Positions 36,000-44,490 are shown, counted from the stretch's first letter. The stretch is DNA of 64,000 nt from Flavobacterium taihuense (GCF_019351435.1 NZ_JAHWYN010000015.1:51392-115391), one strand, 5' to 3'. Notes: generated by a model from the sequence alone, not told the origin. Numbers and translations: made by a program.

Positions 36000-37382
36000 T
36001 TAAAACAACCACCATTCTGTTTTAACCCCGACATAAGTTCCCCAGCTTTTTTGGTTCACTTGTAAATAAGGTGAATAATTGTGGTCACGGGCGTAATCGT
36101 TGTAGTGAGCAAGCGTACAAACCAAACGAATGTGCGGACGACTCCAAGGATCTTTTTTGCCTAATGGAACAATCGTTGGTGCAAATGAAAATTTCCACAT
36201 TTCGGCTTCAGGATTATCACCGTCTTTTCGAACAGCGTAATGTACTTCTTCAATCAAATGCAACCACTTGGTCACATAAAAGAAACTTCTAAATCCTACC
36301 ACAAAATCTGTTTTCTGGTTGTACAATTGATTTCCGTTGAAGTATTCGTCTGTATTGGTGCTCGACGAACCGCCTTTACTTTTGGTAAAAACACCATATC
36401 CATTGAGACTGAATTTCGGAGTAAGATTCAGTAAAAAATGTTCTACCGTTGTAAAGGAATACGCATTGGTATATTTTCCTCCTGTGTCAGGTGCTCCGTA
36501 AGTAGCCCAAGTAAAAGTGTTTCCGTTGTCACCACCGTTAGCGATTCCTGTACCATAACGTGCTGAAAACTGATTGAAGGAACCGGGTAATTTTGTTTTA
36601 AATGGATTGTTGTACTTCGCTCCAATCACCCATCCGTTATCGGCAGGATATACTTTAGAAGCACTTTTGGAATTGGCTGAAACATAGTGAAATTCCCCTA
36701 AAAGCTTCAAAATACTATTGTTTTTCAAGTTAATGCTGTGCTCCCCTATCCAAACCATGCGTTGACGAATGGCGGGATTGGTAGCGCCGGCAACTGTAAT
36801 CTCATAATTATAAGGATAAACATTTGTAGAATCGGCGGAGGCTGGCATCAACATTGTTAATTCGGTGTTTTTATAGCTTACACCAAATCCCTGAGCGGAA
36901 TGATCATCAAAATAAAAATAATCACTGATATGAATGTCATCATAGCGACGAAAACGGGAACCAACCCAAGCAGACCATCTGCTTCCCATGATATTTCTGG
37001 CTTCAACAAAAGCCTCAGGAAGAATAAAGGTTAGTCCGCCATTTGAACGGGAACTTACATTGCCAACAAATTGCCCGTTGGCGGCGTACATTCCCAAACG
37101 CATTTGAAAGGTGACATTGGTACTGTCTTTTCCAATCAGTTTTGGTGTAAAATGCACGGCAGGCAATATATCGATATAGTCTGTTTGCTCCATACGACCT
37201 CCTAATGATCCTTGTCCAGAAAGGTTTAATGGTTTCCACATATTTCCTTCTCCGTTTGGTGACAAACCCACACCAATTCGACCAGTTGTTCCCAATGAAA
37301 AGTTAGTGTTTGTTATGACAACTTGTGAATAGCCACATATAGAAATTAACAAAATCAGAAGTAAAAGAAGGGTGGTTTTCAT
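36000..37382 (-). CDS. LamB-like carbohydrate porin
   Basis: An outer-membrane beta barrel of about 460 residues resembling maltoporin LamB. With the ATG at 37382 there is a good signal peptide (T-T-L-L-L-L-L-I-L-L-I-S-I-C-G-Y-S-Q); the ATG at 37400 adds six residues and is less likely. The segment E-A-R-N-I-M-G-S-R-W-S-A-W-V-G-S-R-F-R-R-Y-D-D/H-I-H-I-S-D matches the LamB region E-A-N-x-x-G...W-A-G-x-R-x-Y-x-R-H-D-x-H-x-x-D. The C-terminus W-W-L-F ends in an aromatic residue as in barrel proteins. First gene of the minus-strand ketose operon, with its own promoter. It replaces the usual SusC/SusD pair here, pointing to a small sugar. Confidence 0.85.
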   Translation of the reverse strand: MKTTLLLLLILLISICGYSQVVITNTNFSLGTTGRIGVGLSPNGEGNMWKPLNLSGQGSLGGRMEQTDYIDILPAVHFTPKLIGKDSTNVTFQMRLGMYAANGQFVGNVSSRSNGGLTFILPEAFVEARNIMGSRWSAWVGSRFRRYDDIHISDYFYFDDHSAQGFGVSYKNTELTMLMPASADSTNVYPYNYEITVAGATNPAIRQRMVWIGEHSINLKNNSILKLLGEFHYVSANSKSASKVYPADNGWVIGAKYNNPFKTKLPGSFNQFSARYGTGIANGGDNGNTFTWATYGAPDTGGKYTNAYSFTTVEHFLLNLTPKFSLNGYGVFTKSKGGSSSTNTDEYFNGNQLYNQKTDFVVGFRSFFYVTKWLHLIEEVHYAVRKDGDNPEAEMWKFSFAPTIVPLGKKDPWSRPHIRLVCTLAHYNDYARDHNYSPYLQVNQKSWGTYVGVKTEWWLF

Positions 37383-37464
37383 GGTGTTGTAATTAAACAT
37401 TAAAATTCATTTTAAAAATAGTCTTTTGTAATTTTAATAAACGTCATTTTGACTATTTATTTTT

Positions 37465-37493
37465 CAAATCTAAAAATAATATTAATACAACAA
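37465..37493 (-). promoter_or_regulatory. Promoter of the ketose operon (minus strand)
   Basis: On the minus strand TAGATTTG (37472-37465) fits the -7 consensus, and TTG (37493-37491) lies 18 bases upstream of it as a -33 element. It is about 80 bases before the porin start. The flanking sequence is extremely A/T-rich and may hold the regulator site. Confidence 0.65.
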
Positions 37494-37658
37494 TAAAAAA
37501 TAATTAAATATTTTAAAAAATATACAAAAAATAACCTTAAATAATACTAATGTAATAAATATACGCACAAAAATGCATAATTACATATAAAGTATATTTG
37601 ACGTTTAATACTAGTTTTGCTGATTTTTATGTAAATTATGCAATCATAAATAAATCAT

Positions 37659-37666
37659 TACTTTTG
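37659..37666 (+). promoter_or_regulatory. Putative -7 box of the Nudix regulator gene
   Basis: TACTTTTG, a perfect -7 match, 73 bases before the gene at 37740. Divergent to the ketose operon promoter, about 190 bases away. Confidence 0.5.
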
Positions 37667-37739
37667 TATTTATGAATGTTTAAGCAAATCTAGGTTTCGA
37701 TATCCATGTAAATTGTATTAACTATATCTCATTTCCTTA

Positions 37740-38477
37740 ATGGTACCTCAAATAATCCCCAATATATCTGTAGACTGTGTCGTTTTTGGTTTTGATGCCA
37801 ATACAAAATCATTGAATGTATTGCTGCTTGACCGCTATTTAGAATCGGAGGAAAATCATGAAATTTTGGTTAATGACCATGTGCTGACCGGATATCACAC
37901 CCTCGAAAATGAAACCATAGACGATACGGCTACTCGTGTTTTGAGAGAACTTACAGGATTGGATAATTTGTATAAAAAACAGTTTAAGGTTTTTGGAGAT
38001 CCCAACCGCTTGATGAATGAAAAAGATTTGATTTGGGCCAAAAGCGAGAATTTCAATCAACGAACCATCACTATTGCTTACTACTTTTTGGTAAAGACCC
38101 ATGAAGTTGATTTAGAAAACAATCAGCACAAGCCAAAATGGTTTCCCGTAAATGATTTACCCGAATTAGGCTTTGATCACAAAAAGGTTATCAATGAAGC
38201 TTATGCCGACTTAAAAGCAAAATCATTATTCCAGCCTATTATCTTTGAACTTTTACCTGATAAGTTTACTATCAAAGAGTTGCAGGATGTTTACGAATGC
38301 ATATTGGGTGTTGAAATAGACAATCGAAATTTTAGAAGAAAATTGCTGACGAAGAAATATCTAATTGAGTTAAACGAAAAACAAGTGGGTGTTTCAAAAA
38401 AGCCTTCTCAGCTTTTTATGTTCAGTAAAGATATTTACCAAAAAATCTACAAAGAAAGTTATCTGATCAGTATTTAG
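37740..38477 (+). CDS. Nudix-type transcriptional regulator (NrtR/AraR-like)
   Basis: A 245-residue protein with an N-terminal Nudix fold (about 5-150) and a C-terminal winged helix (about 160-235, with F-T-I-K-E-L-Q-D-V-Y-E and N-F-R-R-K-L). The Nudix box is degenerate: the E-x-x-E-E catalytic core (R-E-x-x-E-E-x-G-U) is replaced by R-V-L-R-E-L-T-G-L, so it probably binds rather than hydrolyses its ligand. Bacteroidota use such NrtR-family proteins as sugar-pathway repressors (an arabinose regulator of this type is known), and this gene is divergent from the ketose operon, so I infer it controls that operon in response to a sugar or sugar phosphate. Confidence 0.85.
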   Translation: MVPQIIPNISVDCVVFGFDANTKSLNVLLLDRYLESEENHEILVNDHVLTGYHTLENETIDDTATRVLRELTGLDNLYKKQFKVFGDPNRLMNEKDLIWAKSENFNQRTITIAYYFLVKTHEVDLENNQHKPKWFPVNDLPELGFDHKKVINEAYADLKAKSLFQPIIFELLPDKFTIKELQDVYECILGVEIDNRNFRRKLLTKKYLIELNEKQVGVSKKPSQLFMFSKDIYQKIYKESYLISI

Positions 38478-38499
38478 TTTAGTGATTTGTTTTATAATT

Positions 38500-38964
38500 T
38501 TATAAAGCCATTTTTACCAATTCTACTTCAAGTCTGTCAAAGTTTTCTTCATTTTTGTCAACTACAAAAGGTCTTAATTTATTACTTTCTTCCCCTGTAT
38601 CAAAAATCATTTTGAAAACAATTTTGGTTTTGTCGCTAGATATTTCCTCAAATGTTGTCAAAATTTTAAAAAGCGGTTTTGAATGACGTTTCCAAGCAAT
38701 AAAATTGGGTTCGTCAATTTTTATAAATTCAACTTCATTGGGATAATTTCCTTTGTCTGGTCCGTGCATAATAAAACTCCATTTGCCGCCTGGACGCAAG
38801 TCAAATTCATTGAAAGTGTTAGTGAATCCCTTTGGTCCCCACCAATTTTTTAAATGATTTGGATCTGTCCAAGCTTTAAAACAAAGATTTATGGGAAAGT
38901 TCATAATTCTCGTAGTTACTATTTCACAATTAGGGGTTGTAGAAAAAAAAAATTCTGATTCCAT
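38500..38964 (-). CDS. SRPBCC/AHSA1-like protein
   Basis: A 154-residue protein of the START-like SRPBCC superfamily, AHSA1 (Aha1 C-terminal) branch. Characteristic features are the N-terminal R-x-F/M-N-x-P-x-x-L/C-F-K-A-W-T-D-P-N-H-L-K-N-W-W-G-P-K-G-F, the central D-L-R-P-G-G-K-W-S-F-x-M-H-G-P-D and F-E-E-I-S. The fold makes a deep hydrophobic pocket; the ligand and role are unknown. It lacks the Hsp90-activator N-domain of eukaryotic Aha1. Convergent with the Nudix regulator, 22 bases apart; apparently its own unit. Confidence 0.88.
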   Translation of the reverse strand: MESEFFFSTTPNCEIVTTRIMNFPINLCFKAWTDPNHLKNWWGPKGFTNTFNEFDLRPGGKWSFIMHGPDKGNYPNEVEFIKIDEPNFIAWKRHSKPLFKILTTFEEISSDKTKIVFKMIFDTGEESNKLRPFVVDKNEENFDRLEVELVKMAL

Positions 38965-39030
38965 TGGTTGATATTTTAAAGTTTAAAACTTGATGCTTGT
39001 CGACTATGTTACTTACGTGGTAAAAAATTA

Positions 39031-39078
39031 GTCACAGATTGTACGGATCAAACAGATTAGCACAGATTTTTTTTGATT
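39031..39078. repeat. Short A/T-rich direct-repeat tract
   Basis: The 38965-39308 gap contains GTCACAGATTG...AACAGATTAGCACAGATTTTTTTT, a CACAGATT-based repeat; the same CACA/AGATTACACA style occurs in the hairpin near 19850. The remainder of the gap holds the promoter of the next gene and no believable gene. Confidence 0.4.
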
Positions 39079-39282
39079 ATTTAATTCAAAACTTAATTAT
39101 AATTCATGTAATTTATTGCTAAAATCTTTCTTTGAAATTAATTTTAAAAACAGACAGAAAGTTAGTAAAAATAATGGAAAGCTCAATTCTTGGATAAACA
39201 TATTGATGAGATTGCATCGTTATTTTCTTTTGCAAGTGTTATCGTTCCTCGGAATATTGAGAAATATGAGATTTCTATGCGC

Positions 39283-39290
39283 TATCTTTG
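39283..39290 (+). promoter_or_regulatory. -7 box that fixes the start of the Bcr/CflA gene
   Basis: TATCTTTG is a perfect -7 match. A TTG lies at 39257-39259, 23 bases upstream. Since the box overlaps an in-frame TTG codon at 39288, that TTG cannot be the start of translation; the ATG at 39309 is. Confidence 0.6.
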
Positions 39291-39308
39291 CAAAAGATAA
39301 AAAAGATT

Positions 39309-40538
39309 ATGACTAAAGGAAAATACATTCAGCTGATACTAATTTTGGGTTCGATGACCGCACTTGGACCATTTTCTATTGATATGTATTTACCCAGTTT
39401 TTCGGGGATTGCCAAAGATCTTAATACTTCAGTAACGATGGTTTCCGAATCTTTATCCAGTTATTTTATAGGGATTTCGTTTGGGCAATTGTTATATGGG
39501 CCGTTACTGGATCGTTTCGGTCGAAAAAAGCCTTTGTTTATTGGCTTACTAGTTTATATTTTGGTTTCTTTAGGCTGTGCTGTCGTTGCTGATATCCATA
39601 TGTTTATAGGGCTTCGATTTATACAGGCTGTTGGGAGTTGTGCGGCTACTGTGGCTTCGGTAGCGATGGTTAGGGACTTGTTTCCGGTTAAGGAAATACC
39701 TAATGTTTTGTCCAAATTAATGTTGGTTCTTGGACTTTCTCCAATGTTGGCACCCACTATCGGAAGCTATGTAACAACTTATTATGGTTGGCATCCCATA
39801 TTTTTTATCCTAGCGTTTCTGGGTGGTTTTGTGTTAATCGCATCACAATTAGGCTTGCCGAACACCCATAAACCAGATCCTACTATTTCATTGAAACCGA
39901 AACCAATCATTAATAATTTTGTGGCGATTATCAAAGTGCCACAGTTTTATACCTATGCATTGACGGGTTCAATTGCTTTCTCAGGATTGTTCACTTATGT
40001 TGCGGCATCACCTATTTTGTTTATGGATATCTTAAAAGTAGATGCCACGGTTTATGGTTGGATTTTTGCTTTTATGTCGGTAAGTTTTATTGGTTCAAGC
40101 CAATTAAACTCCATATTATTGAGAAGATTCTCCAGTGAACAGATGATTTTTGGCGCTTTGGTTGCTCAAATAGCAATCAGTGTGACCTTTTTGATTTTGG
40201 CAATAAATGATGATTTAGGATTGTACGGTACTATTGCAATGTTGTTCCTGTTTTTGGCTTGTTTGGGTATTTCCAATCCAAATACTGCAGGATTGACCCT
40301 TGCTCCATTTGCCAAAAATACCGGAAGTGCCTCGGCATTGATGGGTGCAACTCAATTGGGAATTGGAGCTTTATCTTCTTTTGCGGTGGGTATTTTTGTC
40401 AAAGATTCAATGGTACCGATGGTTGCCATAATGACTTGCACCACGATTATTGCTTTTGTTATTTTAAATATTGGTAAAAGGAAAATCAAAGAAACTATTG
40501 TGAATACTGGTGATGAAGAGATTATGATGGGGCATTGA
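39309..40538 (+). CDS. Multidrug efflux MFS transporter, Bcr/CflA family
   Basis: A 409-residue drug:H+ antiporter with 12 membrane segments. Typical of the family are L-G-P-F-S-I-D-M-Y-L-P-S-F at the end of helix 1, the G-P-L-L-D-R-F-G-R-K-K-P-L loop between helices 2 and 3, the helix 4 R-F-I-Q-A-V-G-S motif, and L-G-L-S-P-M-L-A-P-T-I-G-S-Y in helix 5. The ATG at 39309 is preferred over the TTG at 39288 because a promoter box lies across the latter. The family exports bicyclomycin, chloramphenicol and others; substrate not predictable. Divergent from the SRPBCC gene, convergent with the histidine kinase. Confidence 0.9.
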   Translation: MTKGKYIQLILILGSMTALGPFSIDMYLPSFSGIAKDLNTSVTMVSESLSSYFIGISFGQLLYGPLLDRFGRKKPLFIGLLVYILVSLGCAVVADIHMFIGLRFIQAVGSCAATVASVAMVRDLFPVKEIPNVLSKLMLVLGLSPMLAPTIGSYVTTYYGWHPIFFILAFLGGFVLIASQLGLPNTHKPDPTISLKPKPIINNFVAIIKVPQFYTYALTGSIAFSGLFTYVAASPILFMDILKVDATVYGWIFAFMSVSFIGSSQLNSILLRRFSSEQMIFGALVAQIAISVTFLILAINDDLGLYGTIAMLFLFLACLGISNPNTAGLTLAPFAKNTGSASALMGATQLGIGALSSFAVGIFVKDSMVPMVAIMTCTTIIAFVILNIGKRKIKETIVNTGDEEIMMGH

Positions 40539-40571
40539 GTTTAACTAAATCAAGAACAATAGCAAAAAAAA

Positions 40572-41828
40572 CTAAGCACTTTCATCAAACATAATTTCGT
40601 CTGAACTGCCTATTTTATATAAAGGTTTCTCAATGGGCAAAGTAAAATAGAAAGTAGAACCCTCACCTTCAATACTTTCGACCCATATTTCACCTCCATT
40701 TTTTTCTAGAAAGCCTTTTACCAACAACAATCCAATGCCGGCTCCTTTGTTCTTTATTCTTTTTTCTGAAAGTGTTTTCATTTGCGGAGTGAAAAGTTTC
40801 TCCATTATTTCTTTAGACATTCCAATTCCAGTATCTTTAATTTGAACAATAATTTTATCCTCTTTCCTTTTCGCTGAAATCGTAATTGCCCCACCTTTTT
40901 CGGTATGTTTTATAGCATTTGAAACGATATTTTGAATGATAGAAATCAACATTTTACTATCGGCAAATACTGAGGTGTTCTCTTCGATTTCGTGATGCAG
41001 ATTTATAGTGTTTATGGAAGCCGTTTCATTTAAAGTATCAAAAACTTTTTCAATGTATTCGATTAGTCTTAATTTTGTTGGAGAAAAGGTATCCGATGCA
41101 TATTTTATTCTTGCCCATTCTACCAAATAGTCCAACATTTCTAATTCATCCGTTGATGATTTATGAAGCAAGTCAAGCATTTCCTGCACAGTATCAGGAT
41201 TCATTTTACGAAAATTTTCTTTTAGATATTTTGCAGTTCCTATAATTGCAGACAAGGGACTTCTCAAATCGTGTGAAAGTATGGCCATAACACTTTCTTT
41301 ATGAATGTTAAGGTCTTCCAATTCTTTGATGTAATTTTTTATAGCATCCTCTGATTGTTTTCTATCAGTCAAATCCCTTAAAACCTTAACATATCCAAGC
41401 ATTTCTCCGTTTAAACCTATGAGAGGAAAAACCAATCCATAAGCATAAAACAGGCTCTTGTCTTTGGCAATGTGCCATCTATTATCGGTTGCCCTGCCTT
41501 CTTTTAAAGCAGCTTCAATCTCTTTCTTAGGAACGTCATTTTTTAAATCTTCCTCAGTAAATATAAGATCAAAAGGTTCTCCAATTACTTCATCCGTTTC
41601 GTAGCCAAATATTTTTGCAGAACCCGAACTCCAACTGTTTATAATAAAATCATTATCTAATGTAAAAATGGAATAGTCTTGTAAACTGTCAATTATTTGG
41701 CTGTAAAACTCAGCCGTTGGTATGTATTTGTTTTTGAGAATTTTCGTGAAGTTTTGTTTGATTTCCATTGGATTTAGTTGAGTCATTATATTGAAATAGT
41801 ATGTATTATGCTTATTGCCATTGCTCAT
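40572..41828 (-). CDS. PAS-domain sensor histidine kinase
   Basis: A 418-residue soluble histidine kinase. One PAS/PAC sensor (about 45-165: I-F-T-L-D-N-D-F-I-I-N-S-W-S-S-G-S, I-G-E-P-F-D-L-I-F, and the PAC motif Y-V-K-V-L-R-D-L-T-D-R-K) is followed by the dimerisation helix with the phospho-accepting histidine in L-S-H-D-L-R-S-P-L (about 186-194). The ATP-binding domain follows: N box I-V-S-N-A-I-K-H-T, G1 I-K-D-T-G-I-G-M, G2 G-A-G-I-G-L-L-L. There is no membrane segment and no adjacent response regulator, so it is an orphan cytoplasmic sensor. The PAS ligand is unknown. Internal ATGs at about residues 15 and 21 are alternative starts. Confidence 0.92.
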   Translation of the reverse strand: MSNGNKHNTYYFNIMTQLNPMEIKQNFTKILKNKYIPTAEFYSQIIDSLQDYSIFTLDNDFIINSWSSGSAKIFGYETDEVIGEPFDLIFTEEDLKNDVPKKEIEAALKEGRATDNRWHIAKDKSLFYAYGLVFPLIGLNGEMLGYVKVLRDLTDRKQSEDAIKNYIKELEDLNIHKESVMAILSHDLRSPLSAIIGTAKYLKENFRKMNPDTVQEMLDLLHKSSTDELEMLDYLVEWARIKYASDTFSPTKLRLIEYIEKVFDTLNETASINTINLHHEIEENTSVFADSKMLISIIQNIVSNAIKHTEKGGAITISAKRKEDKIIVQIKDTGIGMSKEIMEKLFTPQMKTLSEKRIKNKGAGIGLLLVKGFLEKNGGEIWVESIEGEGSTFYFTLPIEKPLYKIGSSDEIMFDESA

Positions 41829-41959
41829 AATGTTTCTTTACAATCGCTGTTTTTTGGCTAAATTAAGCCTAATCTTCGGATTTGTAACGACATCTATTAA
41901 AAACTATTTTTAAATCAAGCCAAATACAAAATCTAATAGGCACTCATTATTCTTCGAAA

Positions 41960-42343
41960 TTATTTTGAAATAAATCTAAAAGCAATGTATGGTGCTATTG
42001 CCACCCAAATTGGTATAAGAACCCAAATTTGGCCTTCAGTAAAATTATAAGCATATAATAGTTCATTCCAAGAACTTCCAAGTATAATTCCAAAACCAAA
42101 CTCAAAAGCCAAAGTCAAGATTGACCAAACAATTCCTATAATTAATGCTTGCTTTGCCGTATTTGGAGGTAACCATTTTACTACTGAACAACTATAAATT
42201 CCAATGAGAATAATTAAGGTAAATGTTGAAATTTGGTGCGCAGCTAATTCACTTATGTATTTTTTATACCATAAATCTCTAGCAGCGCCATTTAAAACTG
42301 CAAGGAGAACCATAGGAAGCCAGCATAGTAAGTATTTTATCAT
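41960..42343 (-). CDS. Small four-helix membrane protein, function unknown
   Basis: A 127-residue protein with four hydrophobic segments (about 3-22, 41-57, 68-90, 108-124). Conserved-looking features are N-G-A-A-R-D at the first loop and E-F-G-F-G in the third helix. I do not recognise a characterised family. There is no signal for an operon: it lies 131 bases from the histidine kinase gene and upstream of a repeat-rich gap. Real gene status is supported by the regular alternation of helices and charged loops. Confidence 0.6.
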   Translation of the reverse strand: MIKYLLCWLPMVLLAVLNGAARDLWYKKYISELAAHQISTFTLIILIGIYSCSVVKWLPPNTAKQALIIGIVWSILTLAFEFGFGIILGSSWNELLYAYNFTEGQIWVLIPIWVAIAPYIAFRFISK

Positions 42344-42407
42344 TGTTAATTGAGGTTTCTTGAGTTTTTTACAATTTTAGCTAACGTTTTGGTATTACAG
42401 CGAGTTT

Positions 42408-42457
42408 GAGGCTAAATTAAACCATTTATTCGGATTTACTTTGCGGGTACGAATTGC
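42408..42457. repeat. Dispersed repeat, family B, copy 1
   Basis: About 48 bases containing GCTAAATTAAACCATTTATT and GGATTTACTTTGCGGG recur at 42690-42739 with only a few differences, in the same direction. Copy 1 is followed by ACGAATTGCAAATCCGCTATCGGGG, related to 44432-44466. A weaker trace lies near 41868-41903. Confidence 0.8.
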
Positions 42458-42655
42458 AAATCCGCTATCGGGGTTTTTAATGTTATATGTTTATTTATTT
42501 CTTTAAGAATTCGAAGATTAATTCGTTTAATTTTTTTGGTTTTTCAAAAGGTATATATAGATATCATCTTGCTGAAAATAATTTAATTTAATTGAATTTT
42601 AACAATTAAATATAGAAGTATCTTGCATAGAATATCAGTTTTTATTTCTTAAGTA

Positions 42656-42685
42656 TCACACCTCACCTTTCGTTCTCTTCTCAGG
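42656..42685 (-). pseudogene. Remnant of an ndh 3' end
   Basis: On the minus strand the sequence encodes P-E-K-R-T-K-G-E-V followed by TGA. These are exactly the last nine residues of the NDH-2 gene at 46318-47589, in the same orientation. The nucleotide differences inside these codons are synonymous (AAG/AAA, GGT/GGG), and the stop is TGA instead of TAA. Upstream of the nine codons the match ends and family B repeat DNA begins within five bases. It is a scrap of a second ndh copy or of an ancestral duplication. Confidence 0.65.
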
Positions 42686-42689
42686 TTTT

Positions 42690-42739
42690 GAAGCTAAATT
42701 AAACCATTTATTTGGATTTACTTTGCGGGCACGGATTAC
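42690..42739. repeat. Dispersed repeat, family B, copy 2
   Basis: Direct copy of 42408-42457, 282 bases away. It continues into GGCACGGATTACTTCGTCAG and a TTCGCTTTCGCTC tract, another common intergenic motif, up to about 42770. It abuts the ndh remnant. Confidence 0.8.
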
Positions 42740-42794
42740 TTCGTCAGTTCGCTTTCGCTCTTGTGCAAATCCATGCTGTCTTTTTTTTTAAACT

Positions 42795-42837
42795 GCCTGC
42801 CAGTCAGACCCTTGTGTATTGACTGGTAGGCTTTTTT
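42795..42837 (+). terminator. Terminator-like hairpin with no plus-strand gene before it
   Basis: GCCTGCCAGTC / GACTGGTAGGC stem (one G-T pair), 15-base loop, then CTTTTTT. Nothing on the plus strand between 40539 and 42795 obviously needs it, so it may be left from a lost gene or end a small RNA. Confidence 0.7.
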
Positions 42838-42937
42838 CAACTAAGTCAGAAAATGAATATCGAATTTCATAAAAATAAGAGCAATCATTGTACATTAGCA
42901 ATCAGTTTATATCGAAGAATTTTAAGAAACACAAATT

Positions 42938-44242
42938 ATGAAACACTTTAAAAGCATCTTTTTATTTTTATGCATGACCCATTTTTTCTGTGCCAATGCC
43001 CAAGACAATGCAGCTATTAAAGAATTTAATTTTGGTAGAAATGCTGATAAAAAATCCGGTACAGTCATAAATAAAGCTATTGCGTATACTAAAGCTATTG
43101 GATACGGATTTGATTTACAATCTGATAAAAATGTAACATTTGACGAAAAATCAATATCGGCTAAGAGTCCATTTTATTTTTCGGTAAATCTTCCAGAAGG
43201 GAATTATAGTGTGGAGGTTGTTTTTGGGGGCAGCAACAGCGGAATTACAACTGTAAAGGCGGAGTCCAGAAGATTGATGCTGCGGGAAATTAAAACTGCT
43301 GCAAAAGAAACTAAAACAGTACGTTTTGTAGTCAATGTAAGAACTGCGAAATTTGATATAAACAATACCATTACTCTTAAATCTGCTGAAATTAAGGGGC
43401 TGAATTGGGATGAGAAATTGACCTTGGAGTTTTTGGGGACATCAATTGTTCAAAGCATTAAAGTCTCCCCTATTTCAAAAATTACAACAATTTATATGGC
43501 TGGAGATTCTACCGTTATGGAACATGATCTGGAGCCATGGGCATCTTGGCCACAGTTTTTTCAAAATTATCTGACGACAGATGTTGTGATTGCTAATTAT
43601 GCCTGTTCAGGCTTGACGCTAAGATCTTTTGAATCCGGATATCGATTAGAGAAAATTTTATACTTAATGGAGCCAGGCGATTATCTTTTTATTGAGTTTG
43701 GCCACAATGACGAAAAAGCAACAGGAGATGGAAAAGGAGCTTCGGGAGTGTATACCGCTTTATTAAAGGATATTATTGTAAAAACCTTGAATAAAGGAGG
43801 TTCTCCAATATTGATAACTCCAATACAAAGACGTTATTTTAATCCTAATGGGACTTTAAAGCCTACTCACGGCGAGTTTCCAGATGCAATGCGAAAAGTG
43901 GCTCAAGAGATGCAAGTTCCTTTGATAGATGCTACTAAAATGACAACTTCTTTATACCAAAGCTGGGGTAATCAACTTTCAAAAAAAGCTTTCGTTCATT
44001 ATTCAGAGAACACTTTTCCCGGACAAATAAGTGCTTTGGCAGATAATACCCATTTTAATAGTTTTGGTGCCAATGAAGTGGCTCGATGTATAGTACAGAA
44101 TATTAAAAATGCAGGTTTGGATCTTGCTAAACATATAAAACCGACAGTTCCTCATTATATTTTTAAAAACCCAAGCAAACCAAGTGATTGGACTGTGCCG
44201 ATGAGCGCCCGAATTGGAATTGATAAACCTGATGGGGAATAA
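42938..44242 (+). CDS. Rhamnogalacturonan acetylesterase-like SGNH hydrolase
   Basis: A 434-residue secreted esterase that should remove acetyl groups from rhamnogalacturonan (pectin). Signal peptide: F-L-F-L-C-M-T-H-F-F-C-A-N-A-Q. Residues about 27-180 form a beta-sandwich carbohydrate-binding-like domain (F-N-F-G-R-N start). The SGNH/GDSL catalytic domain follows: Ser191 in A-G-D-S-T-V, a glycine block in C-S-G-L-T-L-R-S-F, Asn near 257 in F-G-H-N-D-E-K, and Asp369/His372 in D-N-T-H-F-N-S-F-G-A. It is alone, with no pectinase, SusC/D or rhamnose genes nearby, which is unusual because such enzymes normally sit in pectin loci. Confidence 0.9.
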   Translation: MKHFKSIFLFLCMTHFFCANAQDNAAIKEFNFGRNADKKSGTVINKAIAYTKAIGYGFDLQSDKNVTFDEKSISAKSPFYFSVNLPEGNYSVEVVFGGSNSGITTVKAESRRLMLREIKTAAKETKTVRFVVNVRTAKFDINNTITLKSAEIKGLNWDEKLTLEFLGTSIVQSIKVSPISKITTIYMAGDSTVMEHDLEPWASWPQFFQNYLTTDVVIANYACSGLTLRSFESGYRLEKILYLMEPGDYLFIEFGHNDEKATGDGKGASGVYTALLKDIIVKTLNKGGSPILITPIQRRYFNPNGTLKPTHGEFPDAMRKVAQEMQVPLIDATKMTTSLYQSWGNQLSKKAFVHYSENTFPGQISALADNTHFNSFGANEVARCIVQNIKNAGLDLAKHIKPTVPHYIFKNPSKPSDWTVPMSARIGIDKPDGE

Positions 44243-44283
44243 AAATTTAGAATAGCTTTTTTTTGCGTCAAAAATCCGCAAAC

Positions 44284-44387
44284 TTGTCATTTCGACGGAG
44301 GAGAAATCTCATCAAGTTGCTCCACAGTCAAAAGCATCAATCTTTGTCGATTTAGAAATTGAGATTCCTCCTCCGTCGGAATGACAA
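44284..44387. repeat. 104-base palindromic element (REP/MITE-like)
   Basis: Arms of 28 bases at 44284-44311 and 44360-44387 (outer part TTGTCATTTCGACGGAGGAG) pair with two mismatches, around a 48-base centre. Such TGTCATTTCGACG palindromes are widespread between genes in Flavobacteriaceae. It lies 41 bases after the acetylesterase stop. The remaining gap to 44490 contains a family B-like GCGGGCACGGATTGCAAATCCG piece (44432-44466). Confidence 0.85.
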
Positions 44388-44431
44388 TATTAAGTGTAGA
44401 AATGAGCACCAGTGGGGAGTTTGTCTTATGA

Positions 44432-44466
44432 TTGCGGGCACGGATTGCAAATCCGCGCTATCGGGT
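44432..44466. repeat. Dispersed repeat, GCGGGCACGGATTGCAAATCCG piece
   Basis: A small palindrome (GGATTGCAAATCC) inside TTGCGGGCACGG...GCGCTATCGGG. Related sequences follow both family B copies (42442-42473 and 42724-42772). Confidence 0.7.
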
Positions 44467-44490
44467 GATTCAAACGGGCACGAGCGGGTT

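Noticed and set aside
39116..39316. 66-codon frame starting ATG before the Bcr/CflA gene.
   Set aside because: Overlaps the promoter and start of the transporter gene; composition is not protein-like.
42408..42739. Two direct repeats considered as a CRISPR-like array.
   Set aside because: Only two copies, 282 bases apart, no regular spacers and no cas genes.
44432..44480. GCAAATCCGCGC...GATTCAAAC considered as part of a tRNA.
   Set aside because: No T-arm, acceptor stem or anticodon arm can be folded; it is a dispersed repeat.
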